Below, one piece after another: positions 29,016 to 38,757 of a stretch of 61,234 nucleotides of DNA. The translations under genes were made by a program, and so were the position numbers. Numbering within the stretch: the stretch's first letter is position 1; the number at the start of each line of letters is the position of its first letter. Below the pieces are notes generated by a model. It was not told where the DNA came from and made no database searches. It saw only the letters and a program-made list of their open reading frames with translations. Origin of the DNA: Pelagibacteraceae bacterium AG-447-E22. Its GTDB lineage: Bacteria; Pseudomonadota; Alphaproteobacteria; Pelagibacterales; Pelagibacteraceae. Location: positions 1-61,234 of the forward strand of contig QCQC01000004.1 of NCBI GenBank assembly GCA_003212295.1. The letters run 5' to 3'.

Positions 29016-29831
29016 ATGAAGATACCTAACGTTACAATTCAACAATTATTAGAAGCTGGAGTTCATCTTGGTCATAAAACATTAAGATGGAATCCAAAAA
29101 TGAAAAAATATATTTTTGGTAAAAGAGACTCTATTCATATAATAGATTTAACACAAACTCTAGAATTAACTAAAATAGCATTAGAAAAAGTTTATGAAAC
29201 TATTTCAAATAATGGAAAAATTTTGTTTGTTTCAACAAAAAAACAAGCATCCGAAGCTATTGCTGAAGTTGCAAAAGAAACTGATCAGTATTTTGTAAAT
29301 TATAGATGGCTAGGAGGTATGTTGACCAATTGGGGAACTATATCAAACTCTATAAAGAAATTGAAAAGACTTGAAATTGATCTTTCTTCTGAAAATAGAG
29401 GTTTTACAAAAAAAGAACTTTTAAAGATGAGCGTAAAAAAAGATAAACTTCAGAGATCTCTTGGGGGAATATCAGAAATGAAAAAAGTACCAGATTTGGT
29501 ATTTATTATCGATACTAACTATGAGTCACTAGCTATTCAAGAGTCCGTTAAATTAGGAATTCCAATTATTGCCATTTTAGACAGTAATTCAAACCCTGAT
29601 GGTATTGATTATCCTATTCCTGGAAATGATGATGCTAGAAGATCTATTGATTTATATTGTAATTTAATAAAAGAAACAATTGCAGCTGCCAAAAAAGATG
29701 CTCCAGTAACAGATATTAAAAAAAGTACCGAAAAAAAAACATCACCTTTAAAAAAAGAAAAAACGGTACAAGAAATTGATCGTGAAAAATTAGAAAAGAA
29801 ATTTGCTAAAGAAAAAAAAAGTTTAAATTAA
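29016..29831 (+). CDS. rpsB: 30S ribosomal protein S2
   Basis: S2 is an essential small-subunit protein that binds late and is needed for S1 recruitment. The protein has 271 residues. Its family core includes [20 protein letters not shown], the [14 protein letters not shown] segment, [15 protein letters not shown] and [20 protein letters not shown]. After about residue 225 there is a Lys/Thr/Glu-rich tail of the kind often seen in alphaproteobacterial S2. It is followed by tsf after one base, the universal rpsB-tsf pairing, and preceded by a possible regulatory leader. Confidence 0.97.
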   Translation: MKIPNVTIQQLLEAGVHLGHKTLRWNPKMKKYIFGKRDSIHIIDLTQTLELTKIALEKVYETISNNGKILFVSTKKQASEAIAEVAKETDQYFVNYRWLGGMLTNWGTISNSIKKLKRLEIDLSSENRGFTKKELLKMSVKKDKLQRSLGGISEMKKVPDLVFIIDTNYESLAIQESVKLGIPIIAILDSNSNPDGIDYPIPGNDDARRSIDLYCNLIKETIAAAKKDAPVTDIKKSTEKKTSPLKKEKTVQEIDREKLEKKFAKEKKSLN

Positions 29832-29832
29832 T

Positions 29833-30684
29833 ATGAGTGATATTGAGAAAGTTAAGAAGTTAAGAGAAGCAACAGGTGCGGGGTTTAAAGATTGCAACTT
29901 AGCTATAAAGGAGTCTGGTGGCGATTTAGATAAAGCTGTTGAAATTTTACGAGTGAAAGGTATTTCAAAAGCTTCGAAAAAGATGTCAAGAGATGCCAAA
30001 GAAGGAGTTGTAGCTGTAAGTGGAGATGAAAAAAAAACTTCAATTATTGAAGTTAATTGTGAAACCGATTTTGTTGCAAAAAATGATAATTTCATAAATT
30101 TTGTTAAAGAATTGAGTGAACTCAATAATGAAAAAAATTCAAATATTGAGCAACTAAAAAAAACAAAAATGAAAAATAATATTTCTGTCGAAGACAACTT
30201 AGTTGCTTTGATTGCAAAAATTGGTGAAAAAATTACAATAGGAAAAGCTAAGACTATTTCAAACTCTACTTCTAAAAATTATCAATATCTTCACACTGTT
30301 GTGAAAGATAATTTAGCTAAATTAGCTGTCGTCGTTTCACTTGAATCTAAAGATAACTCAGAAACAATTAAAAATTTTGGAAAGCAACTTTCAATGCATA
30401 TAGCAGCCTCAAACCCATTAGCTTTAGAGTCAAATTTAATTGATAAAAAAATTATTGATAAAGAACAAGAATTAGTTACAGAAGAACTTAAGAATTCAGG
30501 TAAACCAGAAGATATTGCTAAAAAAATTAGTTTAGGTAAAATGAATAAGTTTAAAGAAGAAAATGCTTTATTAACACAAGCTTGGGTTATGGAACCAAAA
30601 AAAAAAGTTCAGGATGTCATTAAAGAATTGGCAATTAATGATTTAAAAATTAAGGAGTTTAGTAGAATAAAGATAGGGGAATAA
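29833..30684 (+). CDS. tsf: Elongation factor Ts
   Basis: EF-Ts is the guanine nucleotide exchange factor that recycles EF-Tu-GDP. The 283 residues start with the UBA-like domain ([20 protein letters not shown]), followed by the exchange motif [13 protein letters not shown]. The core repeats and coiled segment follow, with the C-terminal GMNKF-type region seen as [11 protein letters not shown]. It follows rpsB by one base. The next gene is frr, sharing one base with the tsf stop; the pyrH gene usually found between them is absent. Confidence 0.97.
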   Translation: MSDIEKVKKLREATGAGFKDCNLAIKESGGDLDKAVEILRVKGISKASKKMSRDAKEGVVAVSGDEKKTSIIEVNCETDFVAKNDNFINFVKELSELNNEKNSNIEQLKKTKMKNNISVEDNLVALIAKIGEKITIGKAKTISNSTSKNYQYLHTVVKDNLAKLAVVVSLESKDNSETIKNFGKQLSMHIAASNPLALESNLIDKKIIDKEQELVTEELKNSGKPEDIAKKISLGKMNKFKEENALLTQAWVMEPKKKVQDVIKELAINDLKIKEFSRIKIGE

Positions 30685-31235
30685 TGTTTGATGAGAAATC
30701 ACATAGCCTCAGGATGGATAAAGCTATTGAAATATTTTCAAAAGAGCTGACTTCACTAAGAACTGGCAGAGCTAATGCAGCAATGTTAGATCTTATAAAA
30801 GTTGACGTTTATGGTCAGCAAATGCCTATTAATCAAATCGGAAGTATAACAACACCTGAACCTAGAATGATTAATATTCAAGTCTGGGATCAAAATAATG
30901 TAGCTTTAGTGGATGCTGCAATTAAAAAATCAGAACTAGGTTTAAACCCACAAATTGATGGTCAACTATTGAGATTACCAGTTCCAGAATTAAATGAGGA
31001 AAGAAGAACTGAACTTAAGAAATTAATTAAATCTATGGGAGAGAAATGTAAAATTTCCATAAGAAATATCAGAAGGGAAGCCAATGAAGAATTAAAAAAA
31101 CTTTTAAAGTCAAAAGAAATTAGTGAAGATGATGAAAAATCTTTTGAAAAAAATGTTCAAAACATAACAGACAAACATATAAAATTAGTAGAGGAGAAAG
31201 TTGTTTCAAAAGAAAAAGAAATAATGACCATATGA
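30684..31235 (+). CDS. frr: Ribosome recycling factor
   Basis: RRF splits post-termination ribosomes together with EF-G. The 183 residues match the family along the whole length: ELTSLRTGRANAAMLD near the N-terminus, GSITTPEPRMINIQVWD, LGLNPQIDGQLLRLPVPELNEERR split over the domain II hinge, and IRNIRREANEELKKL near the C-terminus. An AGGGGA Shine-Dalgarno-like sequence precedes the ATG. It overlaps tsf by one base and uppS by four. Confidence 0.97.
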   Translation: MFDEKSHSLRMDKAIEIFSKELTSLRTGRANAAMLDLIKVDVYGQQMPINQIGSITTPEPRMINIQVWDQNNVALVDAAIKKSELGLNPQIDGQLLRLPVPELNEERRTELKKLIKSMGEKCKISIRNIRREANEELKKLLKSKEISEDDEKSFEKNVQNITDKHIKLVEEKVVSKEKEIMTI

Positions 31236-31906
31236 ACCCTTTAAAACATGTAGCCATTATCATGGATGGTAATGGAAGATGGGGTAAAAAATATAAAAAT
31301 TCTCGTAATGCAGGGCATAAAGCAGGATTAAATACCGTTGAAAAAATAATAAGAGAGACAATAAAAAATAGAATAAGTTTTTTGACATTATTTGCTTTTT
31401 CTACTGAAAATTGGAAAAGGCCAAAAAAAGAAATCAACTATTTGTTTAATTTACTAGAGAATTTTTTAGTTGATAAAATAGAAGATTTACACAAGCAAAA
31501 CATTAAACTAAAAATTTTAGGATCTAAAAGATTTTCACCAAAATTAAATAATCTCTTAAATAATTCTGAAAAAAAAACATCAAAAAATACAAAGTTACAA
31601 ATCAATCTTGCATTAAATTATGGATCAAAACTTGAATTAATAGAGGCTTTTAAGAAGATGAATCGAAAAAAAACCACTATAAGTGAAAAAAATTTAAGCT
31701 TAAATTTACAAACAAAAAACATACCAGATCCCGATCTATTAATCAGAACTGGTGATACAAAAAGATTGAGTAATTTTTTATTATGGCAGATTGCTTATTC
31801 AGAAATATTTTTTGAAAAAAAGCTATGGCCAGCTTTTAATGAAAAAGATTATAATAGAATTATTAGAGAATACAAAAATATAAAAAGAAATTTTGGTAAA
31901 ATATGA
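31232..31906 (+). CDS. uppS: Isoprenyl transferase (undecaprenyl diphosphate synthase type)
   Basis: This cis-prenyltransferase elongates farnesyl diphosphate to undecaprenyl diphosphate, the lipid carrier for peptidoglycan and O-antigen. In the 224-residue protein, catalytic Asp12 lies in MDGNGRW (11-17), FAFSTENWKRP follows at about 53-63, and DLLIRTGDTKRLSNFLLWQ plus AYSEIFF mark the C-terminal half. It is the first of the lipid and envelope genes in the series and overlaps both frr and cdsA by four bases. Confidence 0.95.
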   Translation: MNPLKHVAIIMDGNGRWGKKYKNSRNAGHKAGLNTVEKIIRETIKNRISFLTLFAFSTENWKRPKKEINYLFNLLENFLVDKIEDLHKQNIKLKILGSKRFSPKLNNLLNNSEKKTSKNTKLQINLALNYGSKLELIEAFKKMNRKKTTISEKNLSLNLQTKNIPDPDLLIRTGDTKRLSNFLLWQIAYSEIFFEKKLWPAFNEKDYNRIIREYKNIKRNFGKI

Positions 31907-32571
31907 TTAATAAAGAATTACAAAAAAGAATTTTAAGTTCAGTTATAATTTTACCACTTTCTTTATTTTTTTTAATTAAGGGCTCAGTTTACTTTATTTT
32001 TTTTCTAAGTATTTTATTCCTTGCTACCTCATATGAATGGATAAACATGTGTAAAAAAAAAATAATTTACAAAGTTTTAGGTATCATTTTTTTAATTTTT
32101 TCCTTTTATGCGGCTTATCAAATAAGAAATATTGGTGGAATAGACTCATTTCTTTTAATAGTTTTAATTTGTATTTTTACAGATATAGGTGGTTATATTT
32201 TTGGTAAATCATTTAAAGGTCCAAAATTAATAAAGATCAGCCCCAATAAAACTTACGCAGGTACATTGGGAGGGTTTCTTTTAGCAGTTGTTGCCAGTTT
32301 AATTTATAGTAATTATATTCATTCAGCACCTTGGCCTCATTCTCATTGGAAATATTTAGAATTTAGTAAGAATTATGAAACAGCGTTTCTTATTTTTATA
32401 TTATTAATTTCATTAATAAGTCAAATAGGAGATTTAATAATTTCCTATTTTAAAAGATTGGCAAAAATTAAAGATACAGGTAAAATTATACCAGGTCATG
32501 GTGGAATATTAGATAGAATTGATGGTTTAATTTTTGCTATTCCAATTTCTTATCTATTTATAATCATATGA
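31903..32571 (+). CDS. cdsA: Phosphatidate cytidylyltransferase
   Basis: CdsA makes CDP-diacylglycerol, the branch point for bacterial phospholipids, in the inner membrane. The 222-residue protein has several transmembrane helices, a conserved DIGGYIFGKSFKG motif in the middle and the family signature YFKRLAKIKDTGKIIPGHGG followed by ILDRIDG near the C-terminus. It is somewhat shorter than E. coli CdsA at its N-terminus. It overlaps uppS and dxr by four bases each. Confidence 0.95.
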   Translation: MINKELQKRILSSVIILPLSLFFLIKGSVYFIFFLSILFLATSYEWINMCKKKIIYKVLGIIFLIFSFYAAYQIRNIGGIDSFLLIVLICIFTDIGGYIFGKSFKGPKLIKISPNKTYAGTLGGFLLAVVASLIYSNYIHSAPWPHSHWKYLEFSKNYETAFLIFILLISLISQIGDLIISYFKRLAKIKDTGKIIPGHGGILDRIDGLIFAIPISYLFIII

Positions 32572-33731
32572 AAAAAAAAATTGCAATTCTTGGTTCTACA
32601 GGCTCAATTGGAAAATCTTTAATTGATATTATTAAAAAAGATAAAAAAAATTTTGATATTGTTCTTTTAACAGCAGAAAAAAATTATTCTGAATTACTTA
32701 AACAAGCTAAATTATTTAAAGTTAAAAATATAATCATTAGTGATAAAAAAAAATATTTAGATTTATTAAAAAAAAAAAGTGCTCAAAATTTAAATATTTA
32801 TAATAATTTTGATAAATTAGGATCAATACTAAAAAAAAAAATAGACTATTCCATGTGTGCAATTTCTGGAATAAATGGACTTGAGCCTTCTTTAAAAATA
32901 ATAAAGTATACAAAAAAAATAGCTTTAGCTAATAAAGAGTCAATTATATGTGGTTGGAACTTAATTCAAAGAGAATTAAAAAAAAATAAAACTCAGTTCT
33001 TACCAGTTGACTCAGAACATTTTTCAATTTGGTCATTAATTGATAAAGAAAGTAAAGAAATTATTGATAAAGTCTTTATAACAGCATCGGGAGGGCCATT
33101 TTTAAAATGGCCTTTGTCTAAAATTAAAAATGCATCTCCAATAAATGCTTTAAATCACCCAAATTGGTCAATGGGAAAAAAAATATCTATCGACTCTGCT
33201 ACCATGATGAATAAAGTTTTTGAAGTCATTGAAACCCAAAAAATTTTTGATTTACCAAAAAAAAAAATTAAAATTCTCATTCACGAAAAGTCATATGTGC
33301 ATGCAATAGTTCAGTTTAAAAATGGGTTAAAAAAAATATTAGTGCACGATACTAATATGAGAATTCCAATATTCAATACCTTATATCACAATAGTAGAAA
33401 AACAATTAAAAGTGAAAATTTAGATATCAAAAAAATTAATAATTTAAATTTAAAATCAATAGATAAAAAAAAATTTCCATCCATTAATGTTTTAAAAAAA
33501 ATATCTAATAAAAACTCTATGTATGAAACTGTTTTAGTTAGTGCTAATGATGAATTAGTTAATCTATTTTTACAAAAAAAAATTTCCTTTAACGAAATAA
33601 TAAAAAATCTAATGAAAATTATAAATTTGAAAGAATTTCGTAAATTTAGAAATAAAAAACCTCGAAATATTAGAGAAATATATAATCTTAATAATTCTGT
33701 TAGATTGAAAATCAGAGAGTTATGTATATAA
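32568..33731 (+). CDS. dxr: 1-deoxy-D-xylulose 5-phosphate reductoisomerase
   Basis: Dxr converts DXP to MEP with NADPH, the committed step of the non-mevalonate isoprenoid pathway; ispDF at 55525-56631 supplies later steps. The 387 residues have the NADPH-binding GSTGSIG (9-15), ALANKES, the metal-site region PVDSEHFSIW and HPNWSMGKKISIDSATMMNK (family motif). An A11 tract at 32768-32778 keeps frame. It overlaps bamA by about 10 bases; the rseP gene common between dxr and bamA is not here. Confidence 0.96.
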   Translation: MKKKIAILGSTGSIGKSLIDIIKKDKKNFDIVLLTAEKNYSELLKQAKLFKVKNIIISDKKKYLDLLKKKSAQNLNIYNNFDKLGSILKKKIDYSMCAISGINGLEPSLKIIKYTKKIALANKESIICGWNLIQRELKKNKTQFLPVDSEHFSIWSLIDKESKEIIDKVFITASGGPFLKWPLSKIKNASPINALNHPNWSMGKKISIDSATMMNKVFEVIETQKIFDLPKKKIKILIHEKSYVHAIVQFKNGLKKILVHDTNMRIPIFNTLYHNSRKTIKSENLDIKKINNLNLKSIDKKKFPSINVLKKISNKNSMYETVLVSANDELVNLFLQKKISFNEIIKNLMKIINLKEFRKFRNKKPRNIREIYNLNNSVRLKIRELCI

Positions 33732-35977
33732 GTTCATTGATGTTCAAAATACTCGCATATTCATTATTGATGATATTAAAGACCACATTCTTATACTCTG
33801 AGGTTGTAAATGATATCCAGGTAAGCGGAAATGATAGAGTTTCAAAAGAAACAGTAATTTTATTCAGTGAAATTAAAAAAGGTGATGACATTGGAAGTTC
33901 TGAATTAAATCAGTCTTTAAAAAAACTTTATGAAACAAATTTTTTTGAGGATGTAAAAATCTCAATAGACAATAAAGTTGTATTAATATCTGTTAAAGAG
34001 CTTCCTGTAATTCAATTAATTAAAATCAATGGTATAAAAAGAAAAGCAACAGTTGCTGAAATTAAAGAACTTATAAGTTTAAAGGAAAAAAATCCTTTTA
34101 ATGAGTCCTCAATAAAAAGTGATCTTAATTTAATTCTCAATCTTTTTAAACAATCAGGTTATTATCTTGTTGATGCAAAAGTTAAGATTGAGAATAATAA
34201 TGATGGTACGATAAATATTATTTATGACATTGATAGGGGTGAAAAAGCAACTATATCTAAAATTGAATTTATCGGTGACAAGAAATTTAAAGATAGAAAA
34301 TTACATAGCATAATTACTTCTGAAGAAAGTAAATTTTGGAAATTTATCTCTAATAAAAAATATATAAATATTGAGCAAATAAATTTAGATAAAAGATTGT
34401 TAAAAAACTTTTATCTTAATAAAGGATATTATAATGTTGTAATAAATGATGCCTATTCTTCAATTATTAATGACCAAGAATTTATTTTGACTTTTAATAT
34501 AGATGCAGGAAAAAAGTTTTTCTTTGGTGATTTATCTCTGATTTTGCCTGATGATTTTGATCCAAATAAGTTTAAAGATTTGAATAAAACACTTTTAAAA
34601 CTAAAAGGAAAAAAATTCACACAAAATAATATAGAATCAATTTTAGATGAAATAGATAAAATAGCTTTATTAGAAAATTATGAATTTATAGATGCAAATG
34701 TTACAGAAACAGTCGATGATGATAAAATTAATTTTGAATTTGATATAATAGAAACCGAAAAAGTTTATGTTAAGAAAATTAATATTCTAGGGAACAATAT
34801 CACCTCTGAAGAATTTATTAGAAATCAATTAATTGTTGATGAAGGTGATCCTTTTAACAAAATATTGCACAATAAATCAATTAATGAGTTAAAATCTAAA
34901 GGAATATTTGGATCAGTTACTTCTAGAATTATAGATACAGATGAAAATGACCAAAAAAACATTGATTTAATTATAGAGGAAAAAGCTACAGGTGAAATTT
35001 CAGCAGCAGCTGGTTTTGGAACTGATGGCACAAGTATATCACTTGGAATAGCTGAAAACAATTTTAATGGCAAAGGAATAAAACTAGTAGGTGATATCGC
35101 CCTAGGCCAAGATTCAATAAAAGGATCAATTGATTATGTTCATCCAAATTTTGCATATTCAGATAGAGCCCTAATAACTTCTTTAGAAAGCACTTCAAAA
35201 GATAAGTTGAAGGATTTTGGTTATAAGAGTTCTTTAAACAGAGTTTCTTTAGGAACAAGCTATCAACAATATGAAGATCTATACTTTTCCCCTTCTTTAT
35301 CTATTTCGTCAGAATCTATTGAGACTACTAGTAGCGCGTCAACTGCATATAAAAAACAAGAAGGATCTTATTTCGATACACTTTTCAATTACAGATTATC
35401 ATATGATAAAACAAATTCTCCATTTCAACCAACAGAAGGTTTCTATAGTTCTTTTTTTCAAGAATTACCTATCGCATCAGATCAACTGACAATTGTAAAT
35501 GGATATCAAATTACTTTTTATAATGAATTAGCAGATGACTTAATAATTTCATCGGGCATATATGCACAAGCAGTTAATTCGCTGGAGAATGATAAAGATG
35601 TGAGGGTTTCAAAAAGATTATATGCTCCCCAAAGAAGGTTAAGAGGTTTTGAAACTGGTAAAGTTGGTCCTAAAGATGGTGATGATTTTGTAGGAGGAAA
35701 TTATGTAGCAACAGCAAATATTTCTTCAACTATTCCATTTGTTCTTCAAACACTTGAAAATGCCGATCTTAAAGTATTTTTTGATATGGGTAATGTTTGG
35801 GGTGTAGATTATTCTAATTCAATAGACGAAAGTAATAAATTGAGAAGCTCAACGGGAGTAGCTTTAGAGATTTTATCACCTTTAGGTCCTTTATCATTTA
35901 GTATTGCAGAAACTATTACTAAAGCTTCAACTGATGTAACAGAGTCGTTTAGATTTCAACTTGGTACAACATTTTAA
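33722..35977 (+). CDS. bamA: Outer membrane protein assembly factor BamA
   Basis: BamA is the Omp85 core that inserts beta-barrel proteins into the outer membrane. The 751 residues comprise a signal peptide (hydrophobic stretch about 7-24, cleavage near LYSEV), five POTRA repeats to about residue 415, and a C-terminal 16-strand barrel ending in Phe. The conserved lid-loop motif appears as RRLRGFETGKVGP. A second in-frame ATG at 33740 would give a signal peptide starting MFKILAYSL and is an equally good start. skp follows with one shared base. Confidence 0.94.
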   Translation: MYISSLMFKILAYSLLMILKTTFLYSEVVNDIQVSGNDRVSKETVILFSEIKKGDDIGSSELNQSLKKLYETNFFEDVKISIDNKVVLISVKELPVIQLIKINGIKRKATVAEIKELISLKEKNPFNESSIKSDLNLILNLFKQSGYYLVDAKVKIENNNDGTINIIYDIDRGEKATISKIEFIGDKKFKDRKLHSIITSEESKFWKFISNKKYINIEQINLDKRLLKNFYLNKGYYNVVINDAYSSIINDQEFILTFNIDAGKKFFFGDLSLILPDDFDPNKFKDLNKTLLKLKGKKFTQNNIESILDEIDKIALLENYEFIDANVTETVDDDKINFEFDIIETEKVYVKKINILGNNITSEEFIRNQLIVDEGDPFNKILHNKSINELKSKGIFGSVTSRIIDTDENDQKNIDLIIEEKATGEISAAAGFGTDGTSISLGIAENNFNGKGIKLVGDIALGQDSIKGSIDYVHPNFAYSDRALITSLESTSKDKLKDFGYKSSLNRVSLGTSYQQYEDLYFSPSLSISSESIETTSSASTAYKKQEGSYFDTLFNYRLSYDKTNSPFQPTEGFYSSFFQELPIASDQLTIVNGYQITFYNELADDLIISSGIYAQAVNSLENDKDVRVSKRLYAPQRRLRGFETGKVGPKDGDDFVGGNYVATANISSTIPFVLQTLENADLKVFFDMGNVWGVDYSNSIDESNKLRSSTGVALEILSPLGPLSFSIAETITKASTDVTESFRFQLGTTF

Positions 35978-36495
35978 TGTTTAAAAAATTTTTTTTAATA
36001 ATATTTTTTGTTTTAATTACAATTAATGCATATAGTTTAGAAAAAATTATAATTGTTGATGTTGATTATTTATTAAATAAATCAAAAGCTGGAACTAACA
36101 TTCAAGAACAATTAAAGAAAAAAAATGATAATCGTATTAAAAAATTAAAATCAAAAGATAAAGAATTTAAAGATAAAGAAAGTAAGCTTATTGCTCAAAA
36201 AAATATTTTATCTAAGGAAGATTTTAAAAACAAAGCTGATGCCTTAAAGAAAGAAATAATTAATTTTAATTCTAATAATAAAAAGGAACTTGATTTGACT
36301 CAAAAAAAAAGAAATGAAGCAGTTTCAAAATTACTAGTAGAAATTAATAAATTATTAATTGACTATTCAAAAAAAAATGAAATCTCGATGATACTAGATA
36401 AAAAAAATGTAATAATAAGTAAAAATGAAAACGATATAACCGAAGAAATACTCGGTCTTTTAAATAATAAAGTATCCAAAATTAAAGTAGATTAA
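35977..36495 (+). CDS. skp: OmpH/Skp-family periplasmic chaperone
   Basis: Skp-type proteins hold unfolded outer-membrane proteins in the periplasm on their way to BamA, encoded just upstream. The 172-residue protein begins with a clear signal peptide (MFKKFFLIIFFVLITINAYS), then IIIVDVDYLLNKSKAG, the family's start, followed by a long Lys-rich helical coiled region (about 45-130) and ISMILDKKNVIISKNENDIT at the end. Sequence identity in this family is low, but order, length and architecture agree. It is followed directly by fabZ. Confidence 0.85.
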   Translation: MFKKFFLIIFFVLITINAYSLEKIIIVDVDYLLNKSKAGTNIQEQLKKKNDNRIKKLKSKDKEFKDKESKLIAQKNILSKEDFKNKADALKKEIINFNSNNKKELDLTQKKRNEAVSKLLVEINKLLIDYSKKNEISMILDKKNVIISKNENDITEEILGLLNNKVSKIKVD

Positions 36496-36942
36496 ATGAC
36501 TGTTCTAAGCAAACAAGATATAATCAATTTACTTCCACATAGAGAACCTATGCTTTTAATTGACGAGTTAAGAGATATAAAAAAATTGCATTCTGCTACT
36601 GCAATTATGTATGTTAAAAAAGATGGTTTTTATGTTCAAGGACATTTCCCCGATCAACCTGTCATGCCAGGAGTTTTGATAGTTGAGGCTTTTGGTCAAT
36701 CAGCAGCAGCTTTAACAGCTCATGGAATAGATAAAGAAACGTATGAGAATAAATTAGTTTTTTTAATGAGTGTAGAAAAAGCTAGATTTAGAAACCCAGT
36801 AATTCCAGATTGTAAGTTAGAACTAAAAATTGAGGCAATTCGTTCACATGGCAGGGTTTGGAAATATAAAGGTGAAGCATTTGTTGAAGGAAAAAAAATG
36901 GCAGATGCTCAATGGTCAGCTACAATAGTCGATAGAAAATAA
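36496..36942 (+). CDS. fabZ: 3-hydroxyacyl-[acyl-carrier-protein] dehydratase FabZ
   Basis: FabZ dehydrates 3-hydroxyacyl-ACP in fatty acid synthesis and competes with LpxA for hydroxyacyl-ACP. The 148 residues carry LLPHREPMLLIDE, the catalytic His in GHFPDQPVMPGVL and the Glu in VEAFGQ. It begins right after the skp stop. Its place in the lipid A cluster is standard, and a 54-base gap to lpxD holds a small hairpin. The motifs and length are normal. Confidence 0.97.
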   Translation: MTVLSKQDIINLLPHREPMLLIDELRDIKKLHSATAIMYVKKDGFYVQGHFPDQPVMPGVLIVEAFGQSAAALTAHGIDKETYENKLVFLMSVEKARFRNPVIPDCKLELKIEAIRSHGRVWKYKGEAFVEGKKMADAQWSATIVDRK

Positions 36943-36967
36943 TTAGTAATAATAGTTGATACATAGA

Positions 36968-36986
36968 TTGCCAAATTTTTTGGTAA
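36968..36986 (+). other. Hairpin in the fabZ-lpxD gap
   Basis: Bases 36968-36975 pair with 36979-36986 (8 bp, one G-U, TTT loop) in the largest gap of the lpx cluster. It has no T-run behind it, so I do not call it a terminator; it could mark an mRNA processing point or be incidental. Confidence 0.3.
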
Positions 36987-36996
36987 ATACTTTTAA

Positions 36997-37977
36997 ATGT
37001 TAAATCCTTTTTTTAAAAATATTGGTCCTTTAAATATTGAAAAATTATTGGTTAAGGTTGGTATTGAAAATAAAGAAAAGTTTAGAAAAGATAAAATTTA
37101 CAACGTTTCTGATTTAGCAAGTGCAACAAATAAAGATTTAACTTTTTTTCATTCACAAAACTACTCTGAATTAGCCTCTAAAACCAAAGCCTCGTATTGC
37201 ATAACCTTAGATAGTCTCTCACATTTTTTACCTAAAACCTGTAAAAAAATAATTGTTCAAAATGTTTTATTAACAATGGCAAAAGTTACAAAAGAATTTT
37301 ATCCAAATTCTGTTGTGGATGAATTCGATAGTACTGTAAAAGATATTTCTAAGACCATTTTTAAAAAGAAAGTTAAATATGGTAAAAATGTTCTAATAGG
37401 TAAAAATGTAAAAATAGGAAAAAATTGTTTAATCGGGCATAATTCAATAATTGAAAAAAATGTAATTATCGGCTCTAATTGTTCAATTGGATCTAATGTA
37501 ATTATAAGAAATACAATTATCAAAGATAGTGTAAATATTTTAGATGGTTGTGTAATAGGAAAAAAAGGTTTTGGTTTTTTTCCTAACCAAAAAAAAAATA
37601 TAAGATATCCCCATATTGGAATTGTAGTTATAAATGATAATTGTGAAATTGGGTGTAGTTCAACAATCGATAGAGGCTCATTATCAAATACAATAATTGG
37701 TAAAAATACTTTTCTCGATAATCAAATTCATATTGCTCACAATAATAAGATTGGAGATAATTGTATTATAGCTGGTCAAGTTGGTTTTGCTGGAAGTTCT
37801 ACTTTGGGAAATAATGTAATGATTGGAGGTCAAGCAGGAATTTCCGGTCATCTTAAAATTGGAAATAATGTTCATATAGGTGGTGGTAGTGGAGTAATAA
37901 AAGATATTACAGATAATACAAAAGTAATGGGCTATCCAGCTAAAAATTTAAGAGAATTTATTAAAGATAATAGATGA
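36997..37977 (+). CDS. lpxD: UDP-3-O-(3-hydroxyacyl)glucosamine N-acyltransferase
   Basis: LpxD adds the N-linked hydroxyacyl chain in the third step of lipid A synthesis. The 326 residues have the N-terminal uridine-binding domain (to about 100), then a left-handed beta-helix of hexapeptide repeats such as [14 protein letters not shown]. The catalytic His region is [13 protein letters not shown]. The C-terminal helix after [11 protein letters not shown] is short. It follows fabZ and overlaps lpxA by four bases. The hexapeptide region is Asn/Ile/Gly-rich but clearly regular. Confidence 0.95.
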   Translation: MLNPFFKNIGPLNIEKLLVKVGIENKEKFRKDKIYNVSDLASATNKDLTFFHSQNYSELASKTKASYCITLDSLSHFLPKTCKKIIVQNVLLTMAKVTKEFYPNSVVDEFDSTVKDISKTIFKKKVKYGKNVLIGKNVKIGKNCLIGHNSIIEKNVIIGSNCSIGSNVIIRNTIIKDSVNILDGCVIGKKGFGFFPNQKKNIRYPHIGIVVINDNCEIGCSSTIDRGSLSNTIIGKNTFLDNQIHIAHNNKIGDNCIIAGQVGFAGSSTLGNNVMIGGQAGISGHLKIGNNVHIGGGSGVIKDITDNTKVMGYPAKNLREFIKDNR

Positions 37978-38756
37978 TACACAAAACAGCAATTATAGAT
38001 AAAAAAGCAAAAATTAATTCAAGTGTTGAAATAGGACCATATGTAGTAATAGGGCCCGATGTTGAAGTAGATGAAGGAACAAAAATTCAGTCCCATGTAA
38101 ATATAAGTGGACATACGAAAATTGGAAAAAACAATAAAATTTTTCCATTTGCATCGATAGGTAACGATCCACAAGATTTAAAATATAAAGGAGAGAATAC
38201 TAAACTCGAAATAGGTGATGGAAACACAATAAGAGAATATACAACATTAAACACCGGAACTGTGGGTGGAGGAGGAGTTACGAAAATTGGTAATAATTCC
38301 TTATTAATGATAGGTGTTCATATTGCACACGATTGTATAATAGGTAACAATGTTGTAATTGCCAATAGTGCAGCTATAGCGGGTCATGCTGAAATAGGCG
38401 ACTCAGTTATAATTGGCGGTAATTGTGGTGTTCAACAATTTACAAGAATTGGAAAACTTGCAATGATTGGTGGTATGACAGGTGTATCTAGAGATGTCAT
38501 ACCTTATGGACTTTCTTTAGGAAATCGTAATTATCTTGATGGTATTAACATTATCGGACTTAGAAGAAATAAGATTTCTAATAAAGATATAATTTGTTTA
38601 ACTGATGCTTATAAAGAAATATTTAAAACAGAAAGTTTGAATGAAAACTTATCAAAATTAAATGGAAATTTTAAAGATAATATTTTTGTTCAAGAAATAA
38701 TAAACTTTATAAATAAGGATAAAAAAAGACCAATTTGTACACCTTATTCAAAATAA
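37974..38756 (+). CDS. lpxA: UDP-N-acetylglucosamine O-acyltransferase
   Basis: LpxA transfers a 3-hydroxyacyl chain to UDP-GlcNAc, the first step of lipid A synthesis. The 260-residue protein starts [20 protein letters not shown] and has hexapeptide repeats, [10 protein letters not shown], the catalytic His in [11 protein letters not shown], and the helical C-terminal domain with GLRRNKIS. It overlaps lpxD by four bases and is followed by lpxI after one base. It is full length. Confidence 0.97.
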   Translation: MIHKTAIIDKKAKINSSVEIGPYVVIGPDVEVDEGTKIQSHVNISGHTKIGKNNKIFPFASIGNDPQDLKYKGENTKLEIGDGNTIREYTTLNTGTVGGGGVTKIGNNSLLMIGVHIAHDCIIGNNVVIANSAAIAGHAEIGDSVIIGGNCGVQQFTRIGKLAMIGGMTGVSRDVIPYGLSLGNRNYLDGINIIGLRRNKISNKDIICLTDAYKEIFKTESLNENLSKLNGNFKDNIFVQEIINFINKDKKRPICTPYSK

Positions 38757-38757
38757 A

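Noticed and set aside
37370-38480. Direct repeats in lpxD and lpxA as a possible repeat array or CRISPR
   Set aside because: The periodicity is 18 bases and encodes the hexapeptide beta-helix of LpxD and LpxA.
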